The notes: a model not told the origin generated them from the letters alone. Positions 36,101 to 48,093 are shown, counted from the first letter of the stretch. The stretch: 64,000 bases of DNA from Meandrina meandrites (GCA_963693305.1 OY855906.1:22535789-22599788); one strand, 5' to 3'. Numbers and translations: made by a program.

Positions 36101-36815
36101 TCAAAACTGTGATCAGCAATGTTAGATTAAGGTTTATGTTTTGAAGATATTTTCCACTGTGGTTGACAGTTGGTGCGATCTTAACTTGAAAGAACTGACA
36201 AGGAAAACATGTTACATAACTTCAAGATGTCACATAGTGATAATATCTGTTGTTAATATGAGCTGTTCAGTATTATCTTAATCATTTTTTTCTGTCCTTG
36301 CATTAATTACAGTTCCTTTTATAATTCGTAATTCATAAGTCATGTCTGCATAGCAATTCTAACCTTTTCTTTTCCTCCATGGCATTACCTTTGAGGTTCT
36401 CAATATTACATTATTAATGGTATTTTGGTATCTAGTTAAAAAACAACAACAACAACATTAAAAAAGAACGAATGATTAAGTACTTTAAGGAATAGATGAC
36501 TTGTGACATATAGTGGATGCCTCCAGTAGTGTAGCAGCTCTCATAAGCTTGTAATTCTTCTGGTCTTCTAGTTAGCAGCTGCTATTGTTTTGGGGGCTAG
36601 GGGCATTGTTCTTGGTGTTTGTTCTATTGTTCTCTCACCCACTCATGTGAGACCTTACGAGAGCCGATTCCTCAGTAGAAAACATGTGTGACAGTCATGG
36701 TAATGTAGTAATGCTGAAAGTAAAATTCTCTTCTTTGTGGAAGTGTCACTGGTTTTAGGGCAACAAATCCTTCATTGTTTCTTGTAACTGTGCATGGAAT
36801 TTAATTGAGTCTGCC
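33191..36815. repeat. Diverged compound repeat cluster, part 3
   Basis: Contains further copies of the blocks seen at 26985-28400: 33150-33600, 34190-34500, 35090-35640 and 36660-36810. 36030-36200 resembles 25930-26110. Divergence is larger than between units A and B, pointing to older duplications. No coding sequence is supported. Confidence 0.65.
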
Positions 36816-38160
36816 CTTATTTGACCATCATACAATTTGCTTTCAGGACTGAAATTAAAACAAGTATATTTTTCTCTCTTTTTTGTCTCAAACATTGTTT
36901 TAATTATGGATTCCCCTTTATATTTCGTATTAAGCTTTGCAAACTAAGCACAATCATCCATTAGATAATTATCTCAGCCACTTGTTTACCATGACTGCAG
37001 TCATTCATACATGTAATTGGAATTTAAAATCTTACCAACACTGGACAATATCCTCACTGAATTATGAAAGTTCCAGTTTATGAGATAAAGATGAAAGAAT
37101 AGAGTTGAAAGAAAGCACAATATTTAATCATCTGAAAACTTGCGCCAATTTTCAACATCATTTGGCACAATTCAATTTTCTGTGCTGTCTGAACACAAAG
37201 AGCCATTGTATTGACATCAAAGAATTTTACCTCAACACAGTGAGGGACAATACCAGCATAATTGACAGGGACAGTAACTGAAATTTACCTTTATTTAGGA
37301 AACTTATCACATAAAAAAGAAGGCAGCCCCTAATTATCTATGGCCTAAAGGGGAACCATGAACTGTTGATATGCAAATAATGCAATAACATGTAACGTTA
37401 AAAACCTCCAGGCTTTCTATTTTTTGTCATTGGCTTGATGATGGTTTGAAAGAAACCAAAAATTTTGGCTTCGAGTTGAGCTAACTAACTCTGGTGAATA
37501 ACACCATAAAGTTGTCCTTATTTGGATTAACTTTTAATGACAATGACAGTGACAATGTCACAGGTAATGGTAAGGGCAATGGTAATGGTAATGGTAATAG
37601 CAATGGCAATGGTAATGGTAAATGAGCTGTATATAAAATGCTTAAGTGCAATAAGATAAAAATCATTAAGAATAAATACGTTTTTCCAAAAGGAAAGTTT
37701 TGAGTTGAGATTTAAAAGATCTTAAATATTTTTATGAATGGATAAAAACAGGAAATGACTCTTGACCGTATATGGGCATCATGTCAATTTGGTGAATGAA
37801 GTACAGTATATGCATGAGTTGTATGCAATACTTAGCTCTTACTAACCAAGCAGGAGGTCTGTATGGGAAAATCTTGACCGAGCTCGTGAATACACACCAA
37901 ATGTACGACCAAGGTCAAGAGTGCTTTAAAGTTCTGGCCTTGCAATTTCTTTTCAAATTCACCTCTAGGTGATGTGTGATTTCGTGCCTGTGAACTGAAC
38001 AAACATTTGCGAGTTGTGCTGGTTCTTTTTATCTTTTTTTGCGTCAAGCTTTTTAGTGTTTTCGTTTATTATGTTTTTGCAAAAACAGGTCAACGTTTTT
38101 GCTTTTTCTAGATGCCACTCTAGATGGGAAAATCTAGCCTGTGATCAATATAGATTTTAG
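36816..38160. other. Gene-free stretch with a hexamer repeat
   Basis: Only a GGTAAT/GGCAAT hexamer run at 37563-37620 stands out. Open frames across it (37481-37666, minus) encode Leu-Pro repeats and are not genes. Confidence 0.6.
37563..37620 (+). repeat. (GGTAAT)n hexanucleotide repeat
   Basis: About nine GGTAAT or GGCAAT units. Confidence 0.9.
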
Positions 38161-38162
38161 CC

Positions 38163-38412
38163 GTGGAGGTGGCGTGGCCTAGTTGTTAGGGCACTGGACG
38201 TGCAACCCGGAGGTCCCGGGTTCAAATCCTTCTCCCTGCCACTAGCTGGATTTGTTTTCTGTAGCCCAGATCTCAACTCCACCATGCTTTGTAAATAGCC
38301 AACTGGTCAGCCTCCTGCCAGTTGGGATTCTTAAGATGTTAATTTGTTTGCATATTTCTTTGTAACACGCATTTGATCATATTCACATGAAATTTGCGCG
38401 ATATAAATGTTA

Positions 38413-38474
<62 letters not shown>
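38163..38474 (+). repeat. tRNA-derived SINE with (ATT)n tail
   Basis: Head GTGGCCTAGTTGTTAGGGC (A box) and GGGTTCAAATCC (B box), body with ATGCTTTGTAAATAGCC and CAGCCTCCTGCCAGTT, then CATATTCACATGAAATTTGC, GCGATATAAATGTTA and about twenty ATT units. The whole tail from 38361 onward belongs to the duplication shared with 42811. Confidence 0.85.
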
Positions 38475-39245
38475 CAAATTCACAAATTTGGTAGTTCCAA
38501 GTCTTTGTGAGACATGGCTATCTAATTAATGGATATAATACATCTATGGTGCAAATTGAAATGACATTTGTGTAAAGAAACTAATATGCTTTAACAGACT
38601 TAAATTGAGATCCTTACAAACCAAAGCAAATTTGCACAAACATTAATTGTTAAGAACACGGTGCAACAATGAAAACAGTAAGCCGGGTGCCAAGTACAAA
38701 AACCTAAATGCTTGTGAACAATCATTCACAATCTCATTTGTTGAGTACTAGCACTACTAAATACAACCATACATTATGTAATGTAGCTGGTGAACAAATT
38801 TGGGTAGAAATGATATTTTTGAAATTAACATTTGACCCAATAGTTTGTAGTAGTACAGCTACATTATTGAAATAGAAGGTGAATGTACACGGTTTTACTT
38901 CATGATTTGCAAAATTTTCAGATGTGTGGAGGCACTTTGACTACTGCTTCAAACATTTTTGAGCCATTTGAAAAATTTGGCGTCAGAGTAGATGCTGCAA
39001 CCATTTGCACCATTTTGACAAGGCAAGCTGATGAAAGTGTGTAATTGTGGCAAATTAGTACAAAAAGTGGCTTCTTGACAAATGTTGAGAACCTGTTAAA
39101 ATTGTGTAGGTTTGAGTGCAATCCACCAGAAGCAGCTCTAACCATACACAAAATGTATGTGATGTTCAGCTCCCTTTGGGCTGGTGATTCATTTCAACCT
39201 GTTTTACTGTCCTGACAATGCATAATCTCTACAGTGACCAGCATA
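38361..39245 (+). repeat. 885 bp direct duplication, copy 1
   Basis: Identical to 42811-43696 apart from one inserted A (after 43156) and one substitution (C at 38888, A in the other copy). The shared piece starts inside the SINE 3' region, includes the ATT microsatellite at identical length, and runs about 770 bp into otherwise unique DNA. Both copies contain the same 77-codon minus-strand frame (38918-39151), which has no recognised family. Confidence 0.97.
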
Positions 39246-40595
39246 TCTTCATCATCATCATCATGATCATCAATCTGTATTTAAATATAAAAGCCACGTT
39301 AACAACAGAAGTGGTCTTCCTAAAAATCATATTCTTGGTTTGCATGTGATGTCATAAAGTTCTTAACTCAAAACTGCGAGGTCCTCTGCATTTCAATCTA
39401 CACTAGTTTGAAGATGACCTCGAAAAAACCTTCTTACAAGTTTTTGGTCTTGTTTATTAAGAGTGTAAGGTAGGGCTGGGTGTTTTCTCTGTTGATAGTT
39501 GAAGTCTTGAGAACATTGTGAATTTGGAACAAATTTGATCACTGTAGATTAAAAGTGTGCCCATTTATCATGAAACATGTACTTGCTATACTATGTGCTC
39601 TTTGACATTGTTGCGATACATTTATGTTGTATTTCACGCTTTGCTTTCTCTCGTCGTTTGCTCTCATGCAGCATAAAGTAAACGGTTTAAATAATTAGGC
39701 TTCTTGAAGCTTTAAAGTTTAAGGAATTATGTTACATACAAGGCCAACCAGATAAGATAGTCAACCAATAGGCAAATTTGAAAACTCATGTTTAGTTCTA
39801 TAATTTAAGGGGAATGACTTTGATAACAACAGCCGAAATAAAAACCTTTTGCATTCAGTGTTAACAATATTGACTTGCAGATGATGAATGACAATGAATT
39901 TTTGACCATATATGACATCATGACAATTTGGTTAATTATGTATATGCATGTATTGTATGTAATACATGCATATAAGACATCTTCACTCTTATATGTACAG
40001 CCTGTATAAACTAGTATTTTATAATTTTACATTCCCATTGCCAGGTCATTTGAAGGGGTTCTGCTCTTCAGTGACATCTTTGTTATGTGAAGTGAGCCAG
40101 TCATTCACCTTCCCAAAGGTGGCATTGAATTTCAAAAAGGAAATTCCAGATGCTGCCAACACAATAGTAGTATATTCAAAGCACCTACAATACACATGAA
40201 TATATAGGACAATGAGATATGGAGGGGTGAAAATGGGTGCTGTCCACAAGTGTGGACAGTGGTATATTCATGTGCATGAAGGTCTGTCACCGTGTCATGC
40301 CGGGGGTGGGTGGGTGGGTTCGCATACACAACAAGTGATGTGGTAGGAGAAATGTGCACAAAGGAAGGAATCACGGTAATATATACAGCGCAGAGGATTG
40401 TGGGATTTCTATTGTTATGATAATATTCATTTATTATTTCCGGTACTTTGAATAGTAGTATATTCAAAGCACCTACAATACACATGAATATATAGGACAA
40501 TGAGATATGGAGGGGTGAAAATGGGTTGCGGTATCCCTCCGTTCAACTTCGGTAAAGGGATATACAGATGGGAATAAGGGATAACCTGGTCAAGA
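39246..40595. other. Gene-free stretch with a short direct repeat
   Basis: A ~75 bp block starting AATAGTAGTATATTCAAAGC occurs at 40163-40238 and again at 40451-40526. No coding sequence is supported. Confidence 0.6.
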
Positions 40596-41270
40596 TTAGG
40601 TGTATTCTCCCATTCTCCAAAATCTAATGCGAGAATGCTGGAACAAAATTTTGAGGCTATTACAATCTTGATACAAAACACCTGGATCTACAATGTTCAC
40701 TTCTTGACCAGTGAGTGTCGAAGAAGAGGAAATTGGCGGGCATAATTTTCGCCACCTGCATGTCATAGTCGCAGTAGAGTGACTGTGCCAACCACGTTTC
40801 CCATGAAATCCTGCAGGTCCACGATCCTTTTCTGAGGGGTGAAAACACATTCCTTTACTCCAACCTTGTGCCCAAGAGAAGCGAGGGTACAAGCAGCAAG
40901 GAAAACCGCAGCTTTTGAAACGGCAAAACGTGATTCGTCTGAAGGAGTAGCTAAAGTACTCGCCGCATGGTCGAAAGTTTTGGACTGCAACTAACCATCG
41001 TGCCTATCATCGATATACAAAGAGCAAGGCAGTCCTATTGAACTTAAGAAATGCGATACTAGGAGGCCGGTGGAAAGATAAACATAGGCAGAAATATTCC
41101 ATCCAAAACAAAAACCATCCTTTCCACCTGATGCCAAAGAACGTACGACTAGGAAAGTCAAAGAGAATGTGATCATAGCCTGACTTGTCGTCTAACGTTG
41201 TTTGGTAACATCCTTTCGTAAGGTATCTGGGTAATTGTGAAAGGTTGTCCAAACGAAAAGGGCGGTCAAA
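40596..41270 (-). pseudogene. DIRS-like retrotransposon reverse transcriptase remnant
   Basis: Minus-strand frames read, in order: RLDNLSQLPRYLTKGCYQT, TLDDKSGYDHIL (the conserved DDKSGYDHI signature), SRTFFGIRWKGWF, then in a second frame ISAYVYLSTGLLVSHFL and CSLYIDDRHDG (catalytic YIDD), and in a third SKAAVFLAACTLASLGH and FTPQKRI. This order and the SGYDHI and YIDDRH motifs match RTs of DIRS-type tyrosine-recombinase retroelements. Frame changes near 41150, 40990 and 40860 make it non-functional. No tyrosine recombinase, methyltransferase or split repeats were seen nearby. Confidence 0.8.
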
Positions 41271-42240
41271 AAACAGGGAACTGCCAATTCCGCCTCACAC
41301 TCTAGTGGCCACATATCCATGGTTACCAACTCAGTAACTGTAGACTGGAACACGTCTACGCAAGGAGTAGGATCAGATTTGCAGTTCTCGGTACGGGAAA
41401 AGAACGGTTTTCTTTGGTTTTACAAACAAAGCTGAAAAGGATAAAAATAAAGCCCAAGTACATAAAAGACGAAAAGGAGAATGAAATAGTGGCCACCAGA
41501 GGAGGAGGAATGGCAGCTTGACCCAGACAAACCGGGAGGAGAGTTGTACCCCTGTTTCAAGCGGCACTCCAACTCAGCTAGTAACACAAGGAGGGGAAAA
41601 AGTCGAGAGGAGAACAAACGCTAACAAAATTAAAGCCAAAGAACCACTTTATTATCATTCAAATTCAGCGTGGGTTGACAACACTTAATGAAAAATATAT
41701 TCATAAACAAACTACTTTGTTTTACGCTGTAGTTATAAATAGACCAACAAAACATTTGAAAAATTCGCCGTGGCCCGCTCAATAAAAGCGAAAACGTCAA
41801 CTATTAAATAGATACTTCTTGCAAAAAGAAAAAAGGTGACCAGCGTTTTACCTTTCAAGCACTCAGGCGGCAAGACAAATAATTGTCTTGCCGCAAAAAC
41901 ACTCGACCAAACAAAACTTCGCAGACAAAGTAAACTTTTGTCGCGCAGACTATAGCATTTTAGGGTCACACACGGGTTAATGTGGCATATTATCAAAATC
42001 ATTCAGATAAGCCTGAACAGCACTAGTTTGATGTGCACTTGAGACAGACCGGAAAAAATTCCTCCTTCGATCGTCCTTGACCGATAACATTTGCACTAAA
42101 AGAGGCATCGTGCCGACATTCTGGAAAGCGAGAAAAATTTTAAACGCACTTGGCAACACCTTGGCAAACACCTGGCAACACACGCGCCCGGGCGACATAA
42201 TTCACGAGTAGAACGAATTCATAAACCAATTTGAAAGCAT
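41271..42240. other. Region without a supportable gene
   Basis: Several overlapping minus-strand open frames (41373-42198), some starting with plausible ATGs, but no domain and no consistent splice pattern. They could be unrelated first exons; I cannot support one. Confidence 0.4.
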
Positions 42241-42810
42241 TTATTTATTTATTTTATTTATTTATTTAACATTTCTTTATACACGGTTAAAAATCATCAG
42301 GTAATATACTATTATTTAGAATTATAATAAAAATTAATACTAATAAACTACTAATAAACAATCCATGCTAAATACTAATTAATAAAAATTGAAATACATG
42401 TAGTAAATACTAATTTAAATATTAAACTAATCCTGTTTTCCATGAATGCCGTGTCTAACTTTGCTTTTAAATTGATTATAGGATTTTATCATCCTGAGAT
42501 TGCAGGGTAGGCTGTTCCAGAGAGTTGCACCACTGTAACTAAAGCTATTTTTCATATAGTTAGTTCGTGGATGTGGTACAACCAGTTTGTTTTCGGAATC
42601 CCTTAAAGAATAGCGGATTCCACTACGTTTTAGAAATTTAGACGATAGGTATTCAGGAACCAAGCCATTTAAAGATCTATATACCATAAAGGCTTTCTGA
42701 ATTTGACGTTGGGTACACAAATCTTTCCAACCTAGTTGTCGTATTAGACCTTTGGCATCAGTATCATAACTAGAGGAAGCTAACACGCGAGCGGCGCGGT
42801 TCTGAAGCAC
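42241..42810 (-). pseudogene. CR1-like LINE 3' end
   Basis: The minus frame from about 42810 to 42427 reads VLQNRAARVL, GWKDLCTQRQIQKAFMVYR, SLNGLVPEYLSSKF, then RNSxxY-like YSLRDSENKL, NSFSYSGATLWNSLP and LRMIKSYNQFKSKV, ending at a natural stop: the extreme C-terminus of a CR1/L2-type LINE protein. It is followed by a 3' UTR and an AAAT-rich tail at 42241-42270 (seen as TTTATTTA on plus). The reading frame looks undamaged, so the insertion is relatively recent but heavily 5'-truncated. Upstream of 42810 the open frame continues only because it reads through an ATT microsatellite as poly-Ile; that part belongs to the neighbouring duplication and is not LINE protein. Confidence 0.85.
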
Positions 42811-42862
42811 TGTAACACGCATTTGATCATATTCACATGAAATTTGCGCGATATAAATGTTA

Positions 42863-42924
<62 letters not shown>

Positions 42925-43696
42925 CAAATTCACAAATTTGGTAGTTCCAAGTCTTTGTGAGACATGGCTATCTAATTAATGGATATAATACATCTATGGT
43001 GCAAATTGAAATGACATTTGTGTAAAGAAACTAATATGCTTTAACAGACTTAAATTGAGATCCTTACAAACCAAAGCAAATTTGCACAAACATTAATTGT
43101 TAAGAACACGGTGCAACAATGAAAACAGTAAGCCGGGTGCCAAGTACAAAAACCTAAAATGCTTGTGAACAATCATTCACAATCTCATTTGTTGAGTACT
43201 AGCACTACTAAATACAACCATACATTATGTAATGTAGCTGGTGAACAAATTTGGGTAGAAATGATATTTTTGAAATTAACATTTGACCCAATAGTTTGTA
43301 GTAGTACAGCTACATTATTGAAATAGAAGGTGAATGTAAACGGTTTTACTTCATGATTTGCAAAATTTTCAGATGTGTGGAGGCACTTTGACTACTGCTT
43401 CAAACATTTTTGAGCCATTTGAAAAATTTGGCGTCAGAGTAGATGCTGCAACCATTTGCACCATTTTGACAAGGCAAGCTGATGAAAGTGTGTAATTGTG
43501 GCAAATTAGTACAAAAAGTGGCTTCTTGACAAATGTTGAGAACCTGTTAAAATTGTGTAGGTTTGAGTGCAATCCACCAGAAGCAGCTCTAACCATACAC
43601 AAAATGTATGTGATGTTCAGCTCCCTTTGGGCTGGTGATTCATTTCAACCTGTTTTACTGTCCTGACAATGCATAATCTCTACAGTGACCAGCATA
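42811..43696 (+). repeat. 885 bp direct duplication, copy 2
   Basis: Second copy of 38361-39245 at a 4,450 bp offset, with one substitution and one single-base indel. It begins exactly where the truncated LINE ends and carries only the 3' part of the SINE. Confidence 0.97.
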
Positions 43697-45160
43697 GCGT
43701 GTTTCTTGTCATTTGACGCCACAGTTGATACCTTGCCAATGTGAAAAAAATAAGCCGGTTATTTTTAGGCACCTCAGGGATATGTGATTTATTCGCCTCG
43801 GGTTGCACCCTCGGTAAATAAATCACATTTCCCCTTGTTGCCTGAAAATAACCCTTACTTAAAATACATACTTGCTAGATCGTGAATTAAATTATGTTGT
43901 TTTTTAAATTAAAATGTGTCATCCTCAGCTGTCCTCCCTGTTACCATCGCAACATTGACATCAGCCCATCGGCTATGATTAACTTCTCTTGTTCAGCTTG
44001 TATCTGTTCATATTTTTGGTATTGTACTCAATTCTACAAACCATTCTATAAATCTCATATATTCGCTACAACAATGTAAATCTTCACACACAGTTTGTCC
44101 AGATTTCCTGTGTTGCGAGCACATCAAAAAATACACGAGGGATGCTGTTAATTCAAGGAAGAGAAAAACTAATCATCAAACTTATTTGGAATAAAGTTTA
44201 GGTCAGGAATAATTAAGTCAATCTCTCTCCATTCTAGATATCAATTTGTGAATCGTGGCAATAATGTTAGTGTAATCAGTCTGTAGTGATGGACAAGGGA
44301 ACTTCGTTTCCTTTTGCCCGGCAACAATGAGTGAAGGTGGTGCCTTCATGAAACCCCTGCCTTTTAGAGCAGCTAATACGTGGCAAGGTCTGAGGCGAGA
44401 TCTTTATATTTGCCACGGGGGACCGGGAACCCTCCTTCTTTTACATAACTATTTGTGTGTTCCATATTGAACAACATTAAAGTAATGTAACATCATCCAC
44501 ACTTCCTTACCATCATCATTTTTATGGCAAAACTTAATGTGTTGTTATTTGCCTTTTCAGGATTAAAACCAGTCGTAGAGTTTGCACAAAGTTACAGACA
44601 CAGACATAATGGACAAGCAGATTATTAATTAATTTCTTCATTCAATGTAAGGACACAGGACGTGTCTAATGATAACATCTTTGGATGACTGTGGAATATC
44701 CCACGAGTCACTTGTATTCTCTCCATATACACACAATCTTTAGGCGAAAGAAGAAAATACAGGTGACAAGTGGGATGTTCCATGGCATGCTACGCAAAAG
44801 TTTCGCATAATTGTTTTATGGCATGCAATTGAAAATACGCTCACAAAATGTTGTCGGGAAAAAATTACAGCATAGGATGGGAAGGTTAAGTTTAATACAG
44901 TCAAATATACGACAGCTTTTGTGTATTCGGATTAGCTGTATTTTCTGTGGCATGGTATATAAAACCGTGTAGCATACACGATGCAGGAAGATCAGGCAGA
45001 TATTGATAAGCTGACCAAAAACCTTTCATGGTGGGGGGTTTAGGTATTTTCCAAAACAACACATGTTACTTTCCTTTGAGATTTCCCTTACCCTTAGGGC
45101 ACACACAAGCAGACATTTCCTATGAAGAAAGGGTTACTAGGGACACAGATCGATTGATTT
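43697..45160. other. Gene-free stretch with two small inverted repeats
   Basis: 43757-43856 forms an imperfect hairpin (GGTTATTTTTAGGC pairs with GCCTGAAAATAACC). 44691-44783 forms another (GTGGAATATCCCAC pairs with GTGGGATGTTCCAT, with ~31 bp arms). Both look like MITE remnants. No coding sequence is supported. Confidence 0.55.
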
Positions 45161-45162
45161 GG

Positions 45163-45490
45163 TCAAGGAAACAGTCAAGAAAAAAGTAAAAAAGAAGTCC
45201 ACTTTTCGTTCTCGATTTTTTTCCGACTTTTTCCCTGTGTTATTTCTCTTATTTTACCGACTTTTTCGTAATCTCTTTTCCGACTTGTTTCCCGACTTTC
45301 CGACTTTTCGCGAAGTTTTTCTGCACTATTTTCCGACCTTTTTCCCGCGTTTTTTGTTGAATTTTATCCGAAGTTTTTCCATTTTCACGACTTTTTATCG
45401 ACCATTGTCTGACCCTTTCCTGTACTTTTTTCTCGATTTTTCCCATTTGTTCTGAGTTTTCCCGACTATATTTCTGACTTTTATCTCGAT
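45163..45490. repeat. Purine-rich then pyrimidine-rich dispersed repeat, copy 2
   Basis: Short A/G-rich start (AAGAAAAAAGTAAAAAAG) followed by 280 bp of TTTTTCCGACTTTTT-like units, similar in words to 1984-2350 and 54057-54890. The two open frames across it are compositional. Confidence 0.6.
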
Positions 45491-46019
45491 TGTTTTTTTC
45501 GAATGCTTAAATTATTCTTTTTGTTTTAAAACTTAACTTTAATTTCTTGTGTCAAACTAGACCGATTGTTTGCAGTCTGTGTCGCCGTCACCGTCGCCAT
45601 CATTATTTAATTATTTTGTAGGGACATGTTGCACAACCATCTACACGATGGGACATTGCATCTCTGCAACATTTTTTCCCTGCGACACGTCCCACAAAGT
45701 TTAACGAGTTCCAGGATCAAAATTGCTGCAAAATTTGTGTTGCACGAGCTTAAAGTAATCAGCCAGACAATAGGACGTGTCGCTGCAACTTGCCCCTGGG
45801 ACATGCTCCCCGCTACAATTTTTTAACAAATTTATGGTAGAGTTGGGGAGGGGATTATTACAAGGGTCTATGCTGTTAAAAGTGTCACTAAAGTAGTGAG
45901 CACGAGTAATATAGAGCCATTTTTATGCTTCGAATTATATAGGGTGGTTTGCAGTATAATTTTGAACTGATTTCATATACCGGTCAGTGCCCAGCTCCTG
46001 ACAACGAACCAGGTTGTGT
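45491..46019. other. Region without a supportable gene
   Basis: Around 45610-45830, GGACATGTTGCACAACC, GCGACACGTCCCACAAAG and GACGTGTCGCTGCAACTTG recur as loosely inverted words, suggesting a repeat, but I could not define its ends. Confidence 0.45.
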
Positions 46020-46144
46020 TGAGGTTAGGGTTATTGTAACAGACCCGTAACGGACGAGTTAAGAGTTAGGGTTCTTGTAACATACGGGTAACGGACGGGT
46101 TAAGAGTTGGGGTTTTTGTAACAGACACGTAACGGACGGTTTAA
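46020..46144 (+). repeat. ~41 bp minisatellite, left part
   Basis: Three copies of a unit centred on GTAACGGACGGGTTAAGAGT followed by TAGGGTTATTGTAACAGACAC. It is interrupted by the MITE at 46145. Confidence 0.9.
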
Positions 46145-46709
46145 GGTGGCTCGACTGGATTTTTTAGGGGCAACACCGCTCAAGTTTGAGAATTAACCAG
46201 ATCGTCATTAACAATGCCATCGAAAAAAAACGGTCGTGGCGATCCCCATAATTTTGTATACACAATATTAAATGGCATCAAACTAATATGAGATGAAACT
46301 ACATTCCCAAAGCGCGCCGTGTTCTTTAGATATTACCCAATTATCTCCATAGTATGTTTTTTACTGTATTTACAACCCTCAAAACTTCATCCCCAAAAAT
46401 TTCGATAACGCTCTTACAGAATTTGTTCAAACTTTGCCAACATTGAGGCAGGTGTAGGAGGTACATGCTCCCTTGAGCGATTTGCGAAAAAATCTCCTGG
46501 TGCCGAGCAATACGAACGAAATTGATAAACATGATGACGTCATTACGTTGCTATGACAACTCCGATGTCAAAATAACACTAGCCATAACAACTTTCCATC
46601 TTTACCTAATTCAGCTGTGGTGATCGTTTTTCGATGGCATTGTTAATGGCGATCTGGTTAGTTCTCAAACTTGAGCGGCGTTGCCCCTGTTAAAACCAGT
46701 AGAGCCACC
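46145..46709. mobile_element. 565 bp MITE with TTAA target duplication
   Basis: The ends are GGTGGCTC...GAGCCACC with terminal inverted repeats of about 93 bp (46145-46238 and 46617-46709, roughly 90% identical; shared blocks CTCAAGTTTGAGAA, TAACCAGATCG, CATTAACAATGCCATCGAAA). TTAA flanks both sides (46141-46144 and 46710-46713), and joining the flanks recreates an uninterrupted minisatellite unit. TTAA targets are characteristic of piggyBac-type transposases, though the terminal bases are not the usual piggyBac CCC. The internal 63-codon frame is too short to be a transposase; the element is non-autonomous. Confidence 0.9.
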
Positions 46710-47165
46710 TTAAGAGTTAGGGTTATTGTAACAGACACGTAACGGACGGGTTAAGAGTTAGGGTTATTTTAACATACGCGTAACGGACGGGTTAAGAGTT
46801 AGGTTTATTGTAACACGCGTAACGGACGGGTTAAGAGTTAGGGTTATTTTAACATACGCGTAACGGACGGGTTAAGAGTTAGGGTTATTGTAACACGCGT
46901 AACGGACGGGTTAAGAGTTAGGGTTTTTTAACATACGCGTAACGGACGGGTTAAGTGTTAGGGTTTCTGTAACACACACGTAACGGACGGGTTAAGAGTT
47001 AGGGTTTCTGTAACAGACGCGTAACGGACGGGTTAAGAGTTAGGGTTTTTGTAACAGACACGTAACGGACGGGTTAAGGGTAAGCGTTATCGTAACAGAT
47101 GCGTAACGGACGGGTTTAGAGTTCGGGTTTTGGTAACAGACACGTAACGGATGTTTTTTTGTTAG
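46710..47165 (+). repeat. ~41 bp minisatellite, right part
   Basis: About eleven further units, spaced 39-42 bp apart (AACGGACGG at 46741, 46782, 46821, 46862 and onward). Each contains TTAGGGTT, a telomere-like word, once per unit. The last two units are degraded. Confidence 0.92.
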
Positions 47166-47175
47166 GGTTATTTTA

Positions 47176-47460
47176 ACAATGACCTCCTATTCAGTGTTTC
47201 CTTTTTAATCACATTAATTGCCTGTTTAGTTAGCGTCTTAGTTAGGGACTGTGCAATAATTATCAGTCTGGCACAGGGGTTGGGGGGGGGGGGGGGGGGG
47301 GTTATTAAAAATGCAACAAGGCCAAAAATTTACTTAGCCCCATTTCCTGGACAAAAGGCCTCATATTTTAATATGACATTTTAAGGGGGCGTTCATTTTT
47401 TATTGGATAGGGGGAGCTAGTGGAATTTCATATGTAGTCTCTGAAATATCTTATGACCCC
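47176..47460. repeat. Dispersed G-tract repeat, copy 2
   Basis: Same block order as 4106-4440, with a 20-base G run at 47282-47301. A 22-base C run follows at 47519-47540. The rest of 47541-47800 holds nothing I can identify. Confidence 0.7.
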
Positions 47461-48093
47461 CTCTCGATCAGAAATATTTTACCCTTGTCCACCTAATAAT
47501 ACTAATTTCTTGAGATAACCCCCCCCCCCCCCCCCCCCCCACAAATAAAAAAGGGAAATAAAATTCTAACTTTTTCATATATCCAGCTACCATTAATAGC
47601 AGATACAATTAAACGCCCCCAGCGTTTATTTCAAAATTGGCCTTGTGGACCCGGCGTTTATTTGAAGCCGGCGTTAAATCGGGGCCCGGCGTTTATTTAT
47701 AAAGTGCAGTTTTCCGATTTTTTCAGACTGATTTATTATCACCCATTCTCCTAGACCAAGGGCAGTTTGTCAACGCAGAAAGTTTTCCCTTCGTACCGCC
47801 CTGGCACGTTTAACTTCGTTTGCCTACGTTTATCGTTGTTTGCCCACGTTAAATTCCTTGTAAAAAAAGTAGGCAAACGAAGTTAAACGTATAAGCAAAC
47901 GACGATAAACGTAGGAAAACGTAGGCGAACGAAATTAAACGTTGGCAAATGACGATAAACGTAGCAAAACGAAGTTAAACGTAGGGAAACGAATTGAAAC
48001 GTAGGCAAACGAAGTTAAACGTAGGAAAACTGAGTGAAACGTAGGCAAACAAAGTTTAGCGTAGGCAAACGATGATAAACGTAGACAAACGAA

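Noticed and set aside
38918..39151. The 77-codon minus-strand frame present twice (also 43369-43602)
   Set aside because: Its two copies are explained by the recent duplication; there is no domain, splice site or codon bias to support a gene.
41373..42198. Minus-strand frames with plausible first methionines
   Set aside because: No domain, no consistent splicing and heavy overlap between frames; not enough to call a gene.
42810..42933. The poly-Ile start of the 168-codon minus-strand frame at 42427-42933
   Set aside because: This part is an ATT microsatellite belonging to the 885 bp duplication; only the sequence below 42810 is LINE protein.
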